Below, piece by piece: positions 37,142-48,800 of a DNA stretch of 64,000 bases. The position numbers and the translations under genes were made by a program. Positions within the stretch are counted from its first letter, which is position 1. The number at the start of each line of letters is the position of its first letter. Location of the stretch: NCBI GenBank assembly GCA_964017195.1, contig OZ024898.1:10749130-10813129 (forward strand). Direction: 5' to 3'. The notes beneath the pieces were generated by a model. The model saw only the letters and a list, made by a program, of their open reading frames with translations, was not told the DNA's origin and searched no databases. The DNA comes from Siderastrea radians (taxonomy: Eukaryota; Cnidaria; Anthozoa; Scleractinia; Rhizangiidae).

Positions 37142-38134
37142 TCAAGGGCGTACAGCGGGGAAACGATTTTCTGGTGGGGTATGCTTCGCCAAACACTTGC
37201 ACATGCACTTGTACGAGTCACGATAACAGTATTCCAGTCCTCCGTGATATTTCCCAGCCGGGGACTTCATGCATTTGTCGTACACGGCATTACATGCTCG
37301 ACAACAGTCGAACAGATAAAGGGACAAGAACTTGCACTTGTACAAGGGATTCTTCTCGAACACAACTGTGGATCCCAGCACGCAATTGATAGGAGTATCT
37401 TCAAATTTGTGAAAACTTGCGTTATTCTGCAATAAAGAAAGAAAAGTCAAGATTAAGAGATTAATCAAGATTAATACTTTTTGTACAGAAACAGTGACTT
37501 TAACAAACGATACGAAGCACTAATTTCTCTGGCTCTCTTACATGTAAAATGTGGTGCTAACTTGTGTGACTATTATTCAAATTTAGCAAGAGTTGTTGAG
37601 CGAAACTTTTCTGTGGATCTGTCCAGATTATTATTTTTTTCCGCATGTAGGTTTTAAAAATTGGTAAATCCCTAAGGCTTCGAGCTGGTATTCTTGCAAC
37701 ATCAGTGTTTTCAGTTCTGATATTAACAATTTACGGATGCATCTCAAGAGTAGATCTTGTTTAAGGTGTGGCGTGCGACTTCAATTTACTAGTATTCATT
37801 CAAATGTATTTATAATTTTGCTCTAGGTAAACCAACTTATCATTTGTTTTACAACACTAGAAATGACACACTATATAGTGATATTTACCACTAAATAATT
37901 TGGCACGTCCAGCTTCTTGCAGGTCGGTTCGCAATGCGCTAAACATTTTGTAGAATCATCGTCCTGTGAGGCAGGCAGCAAGGCAGGCTCATCGGCGATT
38001 TCTAGACTGTTTGTCTCGGGAAGAAGAGCTCTGTGCTCCGGACGGAAAAATCGTCTGACATGTTCTTCAGTATTGAAAGAATCCACCACTACCACGACGA
38101 GAGAAAAGGTGACAAGAAAACTACAAGTCTTCAT
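37142..38134 (-). CDS. secreted cysteine-rich precursor 3 (two exons)
   Basis: Function unknown. Exons 37889-38134 and 37142-37426, phase-0 intron (GTAAAT donor, TTGCAG acceptor); 176 aa from the ATG at 38134. Signal peptide M-K-T-C-S-F-L-V-T-F-S-L-V-V-V-V-V, then an acidic linker and the trio C-L-A-H-C-E-P-T-C (C-x3-C-x3-C, not C-x-C-x3-C). Exon 2 has N-C, K-C, D-C-C-R-A-C-N, Y-D-K-C, Y-C-Y-R-D-S-Y-K-C-M-C-K-C. The last part is closest to precursor 2 (Y-K-C-M-C-x-C). The promoter has a good TATA box (38239-38246), suggesting strongly regulated expression. Together with 29344 and 33279 it forms a same-strand tandem family. Confidence 0.83.
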
Positions 38135-38238
38135 GGCTCTTAGTCAGTTACAAACTAAACAGCAAATTGCTACCACTAAGGAGTTTAGCTCGGACCTGCA
38201 GGCTGCCTTAGACTGACTGTGCAGCTTTATTTAACCAT

Positions 38239-38246
38239 CTTTTATA
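38239..38246 (-). promoter_or_regulatory. TATA box of cysteine-rich gene 3
   Basis: TATAAAAG on the minus strand about 105 bp upstream of the start codon. About 30 bases downstream is a TCAGTC word that could serve as initiator. Confidence 0.55.
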
Positions 38247-38397
38247 TTGCTTAACTTGTACTTTGTTTTTTTGTGTGTGTGTGTGTGTATTACTTTTGCG
38301 TACTCAACCGTGCTCGTCACTGAGTGGACTTTCTGTGATAGGTGACATGGCGTTTCCATGTCAACCGATCAAAAAACGTCGATCAAACTTAAAGCCA

Positions 38398-38488
38398 ATG
38401 CAATTTAATCTTGTTCCCAGGTCACTAACAATAAAAAAAAAGCTACATGCGGAGAGCTAGGCTCAGCTGGGAACGAAATTAAACCCAA
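38398..38488. mobile_element. short foldback element
   Basis: AATTTAATCTTGTTCCCAG and CTGGGAACGAAATTAAA form imperfect inverted ends about 90 bp apart. No target duplication was resolved. Confidence 0.4.
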
Positions 38489-40114
38489 TTGTAGTTCAAA
38501 ATCGAAAATCATACCCAAATTTCCATCACATCGCAAAAAACCAAAATCTCAAATATCTTGTATTGTGTAGTAAACAGCACCACTGCACGAATTTAGTGAT
38601 GCCATTAATTGTGCTCAATAGATCTCTTGACTATTGAGATCTCTTGACTATTGACTCTTCCCGCTTTCATTTGGAACAATATTCTCGTTTATAAATTTCT
38701 ACATTTCACCGTGTTATGCAAATAATGGTTCGTCCTTTTTTTTCTCTCAGATTGGAAAATATCATTTATCGTGCACTACCAAACATTCAGTGAGGCATGA
38801 AAACACCGGAAACATAGTATTTTCTTTTGATATCGCCTTAGTGATACTTCAACAGAAAATTTCGCAATTCGTATCCCTGCTAGCAAAATTAACAATGAAG
38901 ACTCTTTTACTTTGATTGAACAGAAGAGGTCATTAACAACTTCATTTTTCTTCAAGGCAGATTCTTTGTTTTTCTGGCTTATATTTGTTTCTGGTTGTTT
39001 GAGTGGAGGTCTTGTCGACTATCTTCGGGTAGCTAAGAGCACCTCAATTATAAACGTAGAACTTACATTTTTTACATTTCGCATAACAATACAAGATGGC
39101 AAACTCAGTTCAATATTCGAAGATACGATTTGGAACTGTGTATTTCTACTGCCACACCCAGAAAAAAATCCATACATACTGAATTGTTGTGTTCTTGTTT
39201 CCTTAACGAATATACAACATACTTAACGTTCATTATGCATAGATAAAACGGTGGGTTTCAAACGCATGGGCGGATCTACTGATCTACTACAAATATTGCC
39301 AAATATTGAAATGCAAACACCTCATATTATTAGAGATGATCTAAACCTTGGTATATTTGGCTCAAAACATCTTTGTGCGGGGTGGCTTTATGCATCATTG
39401 AATTGTTAGTGTTTATTTCCTGTTATATTTTTCATGAAATTAGAAAGAGCACGAAAGAGCACCACGAATAGCTTGCAAAACCAACCAGATCACGAAAAAA
39501 TAAAATACAATTGTCATTTCATGAAAATGACAATAAGTCAAGCTCACGGCTAACAATTTCACGCAGAGAAATAAAAGGCCAATGTGCACTGCTCATTTCA
39601 CGACATAACAAGCAGCATATGGCAATGCAAACGTTCATTTCGCTTGAACAATATAATATTAGATTCAATTTGTATTGAGCAAGAGATAAAGACCTGTTGT
39701 ACTGCATTGTATTTGCCGCTTTTCCCAATAAAGTAGAATGTGCACTGAACTTAAAAAATTCCTGTTTGATGTTTGCTTCGTGTTTGGTATTTTATGCGTC
39801 CTCCGCGGACGGCGATAAAATTCAAGGCTCTTGAAAGTAAAACACCTCTTTTGAGTTAGGGGCTCCCTGATCCGGTACTCAATAAATATCTGCTTTGTTG
39901 AATTACCCCGGTAAAACACACTCGTAGCGACTAATTTGGGGAAGAATATGTTACAAAGCACATAACATGTTTCGCAAGTAACACTGATATTGTCACAACT
40001 ACTACTTTTGCGTCGGGACGCTATAACCTGTCACACCACGAGAAGTGTTTCGTTTCCTACTGCACTCTCGCCAAGCAAAGTAAAGTCAGTAAAGTGAAGT
40101 AAGTTAAAGAGAAG

Positions 40115-40370
40115 TAGAGTAGAGTAGAGTAGAGTAGAGTAGAGTAGAGTAGAGTAGAGTAGAGTAGAGTAGAGTAGAGTAGAGTAGAGTAGAGTAGAGT
40201 AGAGTAGAGTAGAGTAGGCAAAATGTAGTAAAGTAAAGGAAAGGAAAGTAAAGTAAAGGAAAGTAAAGTAAAGTAAAGTAAAGTAAAGTAAAGTAAAGTA
40301 AAGTAAAGTAAAGTAAAGTAAAGTAAAGTAAAGTTAAGTTAAGTTAAGTTAAGTTAAGTTAAGTTAAGTA
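40115..40370. repeat. pentanucleotide satellite with two unit changes
   Basis: AGAGT units run from about 40115 to 40216. After a short spacer AAAGT units run from about 40228 to 40335, then TTAAG units to 40370. Each change of unit is a one-base change kept in the same 5-bp register. Confidence 0.95.
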
Positions 40371-41525
40371 AATCAAGGCAAAGGAAAGGAAAAGAAAAAA
40401 AAAAGGAAAGGAAGAGATTTCTGAGCCATTGCCTACTGCCCTTCCTCCAAAGTTTCCAAGTTATAAATTTCTTTGTATACACCTTTTTTTGGCCCCACCC
40501 ACTTCCAGAAGAGAGAGAGGGCAGTGGAATGTGAATATTGTATTTGGGTTTAAGCCCCAATATCAGCATGCACGTTTTGCCCAGTGTCCCCTATCTATTT
40601 TTTATGCTGACTAGTACAGTAGAAAGGGCTTGATCAAACGTCAAGACATTTCACCTTGGGTGATCATTTTTGTAACTCTGATGACCTGTACGTTTTAACA
40701 AGTAGTGATATTGTGACGAGATATAAGACAGTTGTCACTATTGGGATTAAAGTAGTGTTGCTTGTAGGGGAGATACGTGTGACACTTGGAAACCAATCAT
40801 TCATTATATTGATAGTAAGTAATGGAGCTAATATATCTAAGCGTTGCTTCTTGATTTGAGTAACTATTGAAACTTTAGTTTTTGTACTCTGCAATAACAT
40901 TCCATTCGGACGTGGGTTTTGATCGATAAATATTCACTACAACAACAAGAGTAGTGTCTCTTTCAAGGAAAGCGCCGGCAATTTATTCTTTATGTAAGCA
41001 CCATTAGTGGATCTGCGTGAGCGTGCATTATTGATTTGTTTATAGCTGCACGGCTGGAAATGATTGAAATCATAGAGCACTCGTGTCCCGGATATTGCTT
41101 GGTATCACGTTCATTTTCATTCAATAGCGCTCGAAAATAATAAGAGCACGGAGTTATTTCAAAACAACCTTTGAGTTCTCTGGTGATTCTTCAATTGAAG
41201 GCTGAATCTATTGGGATATTTATACCTATGTCATTTTACGGCAGGAAAAAAAACGGAGTTACAAAAGAGTTGTAAATAGTGCAACGGCTGTTGGCTTCGT
41301 CATCAATTCCCCGGGGGGGTACTCTAAACAGGGTCAGGGTTTCAAACCATCAGAGGCTCACCTATACCCAAATATGAATGGAGTACCCCCTACTGGGCAT
41401 CAATTAGAAATAACAAAGGCGATTTCATAGCAAACCTCAGAAACCATGACGGAACTTCCTAAGCGGCCGAGATCAACTGTCTACAAAATCAGATATGCTC
41501 CTGACAGTGTTAGATTATAAACAGG

Positions 41526-41767
41526 TTAAAGGAACAATGTCACAGTGTTTTCATTCATTTTTCTGATCTCGCAAAATTATTTTCTCATTGAAGGAAACCT
41601 CAAAATAATAGTTTCCTAAGGTAGAAAAACACCGGAGAAGTAATAATAAACCAAAACTAAACAGGGATGGTTACAGCTGAGGGAGATTATGATGGATTAT
41701 GAATGACAAACTTGAAAAAACTTGTCAATTTTCTCAAGATGTTTTGTCCGTGTCGTAGCTCCTTTAA
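41526..41767. mobile_element. MITE of the TTAAAGG...CCTTTAA family, second copy
   Basis: Inverted copy of the element at 15172-15403 (242 against 232 bp), with ends TTAAAGGAACAATGTCACAG and ...CCGTGTCGTAGCTCCTTTAA. Confidence 0.75.
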
Positions 41768-42014
41768 CAAAGAAAGCAGTCTTACGGTGAAATTTGTTTT
41801 CCTTCATCCAGATATAAATCCTAGAAAAAAGACGATGTCCAACATTTCAGCGACAAACAACTTAAAATCAACGGTAGCAACTTTGTTTTTTCAAGAAAAA
41901 CAAAAACAACAAATCTGTATGCAGCTTTTTCTAGGATTTAACCATGTTCAGATCTTCAGCCACGTTCGTAAAAAGCCTCCCACCAGTTTGGGCTTTTTAA
42001 AAAATTGTTTATGT

Positions 42015-42200
42015 AATAATAATAATGATAATAATAATGGTGATGATGATGATGATGATAATAATATAATAAATTTCTATAGCACCACTTCCCAGTTGTC
42101 CAATGGCACTTTACAAAAAAATTATATTACATTATATCTAGATAAAATCTTTATAATAATAACAATAATAATAATAATGATAATAATAATATCAATAGCA
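42015..42200. repeat. AAT/GAT/ATA microsatellite
   Basis: Mixed trinucleotide tracts (AATAATGAT, GATGATGAT, AATAATAAT) produce long spurious open frames. Confidence 0.9.
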
Positions 42201-42536
42201 ATAACAATGTTCAGTATTTGTCATGTTTATGCTTTCTCTCATTTACAGTATCCCCAAAAAGCCTGCTTTGCTAAGTACTCAAGTAAAGTTATTATTATTT
42301 TTATTATTTATTTTAAGCATTTATGAAATTTGAAATTGTAGTTTGTTGCTAATTTTAAAGCCGCCGTGTGCATTTTCCCCTTTTGCATTCGGCAGCTCAA
42401 CTAAATAAGTCATGAATTTATTGCTGCATTCTAAGCCAAATAGAAGATGATGTTCCCATGTTTTCCCTCTCCCGAACACACTCGCGTTGTGGGCGTGCAT
42501 CCACTGGCATTTTTCCTCAAGCGTGCACTATTTTGT

Positions 42537-42630
42537 TACCCTGGGTGCCAGAGGCTTTTCTTGTGTGGTTTCCGGTTGCGTCGGCCTTCGGCCAACGCTA
42601 GCGAGAAAAAAACCTCTGGTACCCAGGGTA
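42537..42630. mobile_element. 94-bp foldback MITE with perfect 9-bp target duplication
   Basis: Arms TACCCTGGGTGCCAGAGGCT and CCTCTGGTACCCAGGGTA. CTATTTTGT stands on both sides (42528-42536 and 42631-42639). Confidence 0.92.
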
Positions 42631-42820
42631 CTATTTTGTTAGAGAACATTGCAATGCACTGTATTTGAGCTCGAGTGAGACTTTCCGAGACAACTGAAAA
42701 TCAAGTCCGGCTCTCGGTCAGCATGGTCAGAATCTACAATAGTTGAATGTCGAGAGAACACTGGGAACTAGCTTTTACATTCTTGGCCCCAGGGCTGCTT
42801 GGTTCTCACCCGGTTGAAAC

Positions 42821-42831
42821 CAAAATGGCGG
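42821..42831 (+). promoter_or_regulatory. YY1-like motif in the Mpv17-like B promoter
   Basis: CAAAATGGCGG, 69 bp before the start codon. The same motif stands at 54560-54570 before Mpv17-like C. It matches the AANATGGCG core of YY1 sites, which are common near starts of nuclear genes for mitochondrial proteins. The assignment is inference. Confidence 0.5.
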
Positions 42832-42899
42832 ACACCTTGTGGCGAATCCTGATCTGAAAGAACGTGAATAAAGCGAAAACCAAACATAGAAGTCGCAAA

Positions 42900-45800
42900 A
42901 TGAGGATTCTTACACGAGCTTGGGCAAAATATCAACAGCTTCTTATAACACATCCATGGAAAACACAGACTATCGGGACAGGTGAGAAAAAAAAGAGAAA
43001 TTTATATTATGATGCATTAGGTAATTGATCATAGGAGCTACGAAAAAACGCATTTGATTATGAAGGCATTTATTTCATAAGGTCACAGGCTAGAACTTAT
43101 TTTAAGCTTGCTACTACTTAGTTTTGATTACTTGGGGAAAACCTTCACACATGGTTGACCTGTGTGTTGTGAAATGCTCTAGCTACGTAAATGCCTGAAG
43201 GCAGGTGATGTAAGGTATTCTCGATCCTATTCTCGGGCACTACCTATTCTCGGACAGCTGCAAAAAGTTGTTTCGTGTGTCTTCATAAAGGCAGAAATAC
43301 GAAAACCAAAGCAATACAAGTTGAGAACACCATGCAAAGACTCTACCGAACGAGTTTCGTTTAATCCTTGAACAAGTAAAATAATGCCAAAACATGTCTT
43401 CCTTGCCTGCAGAAAAAAAAATAGGTCCGCAATGCGTGCATGTGTCTAGTGCGAGATTGTATCTTTGATGCACAGCGACTGCGAAGAGAATTTGGTGAGT
43501 GAACATTTGTTTTGTTAACCTTCATGATGAATTTCAATGCTCTCGGCGCCAACAGCTAAATGTACATGCTTTGATGACTACGCTGCATTCCAAAGCAAGT
43601 ACTAAGCCTCTTTTGCAAAGAATTGAGCTCCGTTTGGGGTTATTGAGCCCCTTTTGGAGAAATCTGAGGCCCATTTGGGAAGAATTGAGCCCTGTTTTGG
43701 GATTAGAAAGCCTGTGAAGGGATTAAATACAAAGCCCAATTAGGGAAATGTATTTCGTATAGCTAGCAAATCTGCTGCCACTGAACTGAAAACTCCTTTG
43801 ATCGATAACACACCTGCGAAAGCTGTGGTATATTTATGTAGTCAAAGTCATGCAACTGCTTGAACAATGAGTGCATCACACCATGAACCTTGCAGTGACA
43901 TATTAGTCAAAGATTCATTCCATGAATTCTCGGTGTTGCTTTCAATGAAGTGTCCTGGGTTTGCTCTCAAATAATTAATACCAAATTGTCTAACATGCAA
44001 GTGATGACGTGGGTCACCATATAACTGACGAGAAACAGCTCTAGAGAAACAGTCACCTGCACCACCAACATCTAGGGGTCTCAATCCCAGCTGCCATAAT
44101 CGAAAGTTTATTAATGTGGTGGAGCCTAGTGACAATGTAGTTTGCGTGTTGACATTTTGCTGGGGACCTGGATTTAATTCAACATCACCTAAAGTCAAAA
44201 GTTTCATTCTTGACACAGAAAATCTTCTGGTATGGCTACTTGATTTTATTTTTTGCCAGTTAGCTAACAAAGCATTAAGTTTCAGTTTGCTTTTCTTTAA
44301 AAACTTGTTTGGAGCAAGTCCATTTAGATTAACAAAGTTGATGAAAATGCTGTTGGATCTGTTTAGATATCTTAAATAGCAAACCTTATAGTCAGTAGCA
44401 AAGCTGTATAATTTCAAAGGTTTTGGAATCGACTTCCTAATCCAAACCTTTAGTTTGTTTCTAGCTTTTCTTTTGGTCATTGACCTTAACACCTTCTCCA
44501 TTGACAATGTAGACGGCTCTCGGTCTCTATGTCGTTTCATTTGTTTGGCTATTTTGAAATGTCTACAAGTTGTTGTCGCACGTGAAGACAGCAAGCTCTC
44601 ATCGGTCAATTTTAATAAATCGACGCTTACGATTTTACTACTCTTAATATGACTTTGATTATATAAATAGACCGCAGCTTTCGCAGATGTGTCGTCAATC
44701 AAAGGAGTTTTCAGTTCAGTGGCAGCAGATTTTCTAGCTACGCGAATACATTTCCCAAATTGGGCTTTGTATTTAATCCGTTCACGGGCTTTATAATTCC
44801 AAAACAGGACTCAATTCTCCCTAAAACTGAGGGGCTCAATAATCCCCAGACGGGGCACAAATTTGCCCAAAAGGGGCTCAATAATCCCCAAACGGGAATC
44901 GATTCTTCGCAAAAGAGGTTAGTATTTTGCTTTGGAAAGCAGCGTAGACAGTGTACATTCAGCTGTTGGTGCCGACAGATGGAACACTTGAGGTGTCTTT
45001 TACAGCCTTTTATTCAGCCAGATTGACTCGTACCTCGAAAACTGTGGCATACTGAAAAAGTAGCTTTTAGAGAAATTCATCATAAAGGTTAAAAAAGCAA
45101 ACGTTCACTCACCATATCCTCTTCCCAGTCGCTGAAAAAGGTTTCCGCTTGCTCAGCATTTCCGCTCACTCAGTGAATTTCTTCGTGGTCAAAAGCACAG
45201 AGATTCGTCGTAATCTTTCATAATCTTTCGTTCTCGAATTCAATTGGTTCCGATTACCCCTGGCGTTCTTTTCTCGAATCCAATTGGTCGAATGCCCCAG
45301 AACTCGTCAGGATTGGTCTTCACGATTATGTATCGAAGTGGTTACGCGTTCCAAACATATTTGTGCTAACGCTTCAATCTCCACTTCATGTTAGCCACAA
45401 GATAGTGTAAACCTGGTAAGAACCTTATGCGTGTTACGTCATATTTTCGATTATATGAAGTACTTATCGAATTTTCTTTCGCTTTTCGATAGTGTCTACA
45501 TGCTACGCACTAGACACAAAAATGGCACGTAAAAAGAAAATTTCCGTGAGTATGGGGAAAAACTTGAAAAAAAAAACGTAGGAAACAAACTCCGATTCAC
45601 TTCAAACTTCGTCATGATAAACATCTGCCACCATTTCGTATCCCACAAGTCATAGCAGCCTTGTCTATCCATGGCACTGTCAACCTTTCACTCTCGTCAA
45701 TAGGATCTTCTGCAAAATTTATCTATTGTTGGATACACACAACAAAGCCACTGTAAAGAAAAGTAAATAGACATGAAAGATGTTAAAAAGCCTTACCTGT

Positions 45801-48800
45801 GTTTTTGAAGACTCCTTTCTTGTTTAGAATTAGCTATGATGAACTACAAAACATTAGAGATTGACAGGCTTGTTTTGCAGTGCGAGCACATGGTTTGTGT
45901 GCGATGACTTGAATTCGCTCAATTCTTCCAAGATTTTCTGGACTCCAAGAATAGGTTTGTGTGCAAGAATTGGTTGTTTAGTAAATACAAAAAACAATAT
46001 TATTCTCACTCAAGGACCAAGAAAAAGCAATCAGCATAAAAGTGTCCCAAAAAAGGGTTGAATACCCATACCTTGCATGTGACAATTCCAATCAGTGCCC
46101 CCCCTCCCCCCCCCCGTCCCTGGGAAACCCACTGCTCCCAAGGTCAATTGCTGTTTAGAAGGTCAATTGTTCTACTCGTTGGTGATGACAAATATGCTGC
46201 CTGTCTGGGCTGAAATGCCAATGTGTGGTTTTTCACGTTTTTGCCATCTTTGTTAGTAATGGTAATTGGAGTGAGTGGAGTACAATTCAGGCAGTAATGG
46301 GGCTAGTAATTTTAAATCAACTAAGCTCGTAGTGCGTGGCTGATTTGAAATTAAGAGCACAATTACCCCTGAATTTTGCAACATGAAGTCCAGTTACCAA
46401 TTAATCGTATCTATAACAAAATGCAAGATTAGAAAATCTAGGTGCCCTTTGGTGATATATTTTTGATCATCAGTTTTGCAAGCAGTGGAGAAACAGCTAT
46501 AAAAAGAACCCATTTCAGTGTACCCGATTGACGTGCACAGCATAGTTGTCTGATTACAGCTACCCAATTACAAAAAGTTCAAATTAATCTGCTGTAATTG
46601 GACACCCATGTGAACACCCTCCAATTGCATATCAAATAGGTGCACTGAGAAACAATCACAATCAAGCATTTTGTTATAGATATGATTAAAATAAAAGTCA
46701 ATGAACGTTGACACCTTTTCACCACTTGTTTTAGAACTTGGTACAAACTGCTGAAATGTTGACACCAAAGTGACTTTCCTCACATTCTTGTAACTGGATT
46801 GTGCGTAACAAAAAATCGTCTCAAAGAAGACCACATGGAGATTGTGTTGAGTGATATGGAATACAAAATTTTTTTCATGCCTGCAGACCTGCCAAACTCC
46901 AAAACATGCAAATCTGGAGATGTTGAAAAAAAGCCAAGAAAAACCTGAAGATTGGGACCTCAAACCTGGAGATTTCCAAAATATGTGTTAAATGAAAATA
47001 AAAATGGTAGATTTCTTGTTTCAAGGTATTCTTTACCTTATCTGTGCACCTATTGTATTCTTTTGCCGCATATTTTGAAGAGTCAGTTTCTGTTTCGCTG
47101 TCGACACGAGGCGCCAGGTTGAGTTTACTGTTCACAGCTGTAGCCTTCCAGAGACCTAAGCACACCTATGTTTCATGGGAATGAGGCTGGAATTGTACCT
47201 AGGTTTCCCTCAAACATTAGATGTGACAAATTTGGCCATTTTCAACACGGATTTTTCACTCTTGCTTCATACTATCCGAATTGTTTGGCAATTTCAAGAT
47301 TTTCTGATTCACTGTGACATTTGGAGGCCAAATCGTGAGACCGTGAGTTGATACCCCAAACCGTGAGACTCACGGTTTAACCGTCAGAGTTGGCAGGTCT
47401 GTGCCCGCTGGCTGCTGAACAAATTTTTGTGAACATTAAAGTACCTAATGGTGCTCAACAGTGGACAAACGCAAAAATCTGCACCACTTCTGGGTTTTCG
47501 GAGCCCTGAAGTTTGAATCAGTTCAGAAGTTTATGAGCATGAAGATCAATTGAAAACAATGCAGAGAATGTGCCGACAAACCAAATTTCAAGCTGATAAT
47601 TAAGACTTGCGGATGCCAGTTTCTTCATTTTGAACACATATTCAACGTAATAATTAAGCTTAAGTTTTCAGTTTAAGTTTGTGGTTTAAGTAAAACTTTC
47701 CTTATTTGTCTGTATTTTTCTTTGCAAAGTTATGGTAGGTACTGTGCACGCATCAGTTGTTTAATGGCTGTGAATTATGGGGTGGGCTTCTCTTTGCCTC
47801 AAATGCCCTTTTTTGCAGAGGCAAATGCTGGGAATTGCCCGGGGGTGGGTGGTTTGGGGGGAATTTCAATCATGCTTAGAATTGACTGATACATCATTTA
47901 TTACTGAGCAGTCTTCAAGAAAAATAATGTGAGATCTTTACCTTTGCTTTTATCTTGCTTCTTAATGATGGTTTGTCCCACTAAGAATTATTGATATAAA
48001 CTCAGATCAGTTCAGTTCAGTTTAAGTCTCACATCTGGGCCCATATCTTTCACATGGAGCATAGCTGGCATCATTTATTTTACCACGATGCCTGCTTGAG
48101 CCCTTCTTGTACTCTACTCTGATTCAAACACCTTTCAAAACGTCTCATAAAGACAAAGGAACATAGGTAAATAAAAATGTTTTTATTAAATGATTGTGAT
48201 ATAGCTACATACACCATTTGGGTTTCCTGTGCCTCAAGTGTTCACGCATATAATCTTAGAAATTCAGCATCTAACTGGCATATTCCCAGATCAAGAATTG
48301 AGGCTGCAACAGCCAGCCTGCATTATAGGGGATCTTTCCTATGGAACAAGTTCTCTGTAGAAATAAGAGACGAATCAAACCAATTAAACGATGTTATATG
48401 ATGGGAATGTTCTTAAGGCATTAATCAACTAAATATATTTTAGTAATTTTACAGTAGTTTGTTCTTAAATACTCGATATAAACACTCTGTATTTATTTAT
48501 ATTTAAGATTACTTATCTGTATTTAGTGTAGTTCGGAAGACCATTTTGTAATGACATAAAGTTTATAATGATGATGATGGTCCCTATCTCGTCTCATGTT
48601 CGCAGTTTCTATCCTGTGAGAGGATGCATGGGTGGGGGGGGGGGGGAGGGGGGAGGCAGCAGTATTACCCTTTCAAAATTTTAGGTGGGGATGCGTAAGA
48701 CAGAGCTTATAACCCAAACCCCATGTCATACTAATATGATATCACCATTTATTATGTAGACAAGAGTGTTTTAGTGGAAAATAGACCACTCATAAAGTTC

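Larger units (their letters stand above)
38489..42899. other. repeat-rich intergenic region
   Basis: No exon recognised. It contains the pentanucleotide array (40115-40370), a MITE (41526-41767), an ATA/ATG-type microsatellite (about 42015-42200) and a foldback (42537-42630). A GGGGGTACTC...GAGTACCCCC inverted pair occurs at about 41315-41392. Confidence 0.5.

Noticed and set aside
29344..37426. Resemblance of the CC-x2-C-x6-C core to the CC-x2-H-D loop of secreted phospholipase A2
   Set aside because: The catalytic His-Asp pair is absent in all three proteins and the Cys spacing beyond the core does not match.
41703..42326. 207-codon plus-strand frame
   Set aside because: Half of it is AAT/GAT microsatellite and the beginning lies inside a MITE.
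45112..45170. Minus-strand frame ending in a GTGAGT donor (reads A-E-T-F-F-S-D-W-E-E-D-M)
   Set aside because: Preceded by an in-frame stop with no acceptor or ATG, and no matching downstream exon was found.
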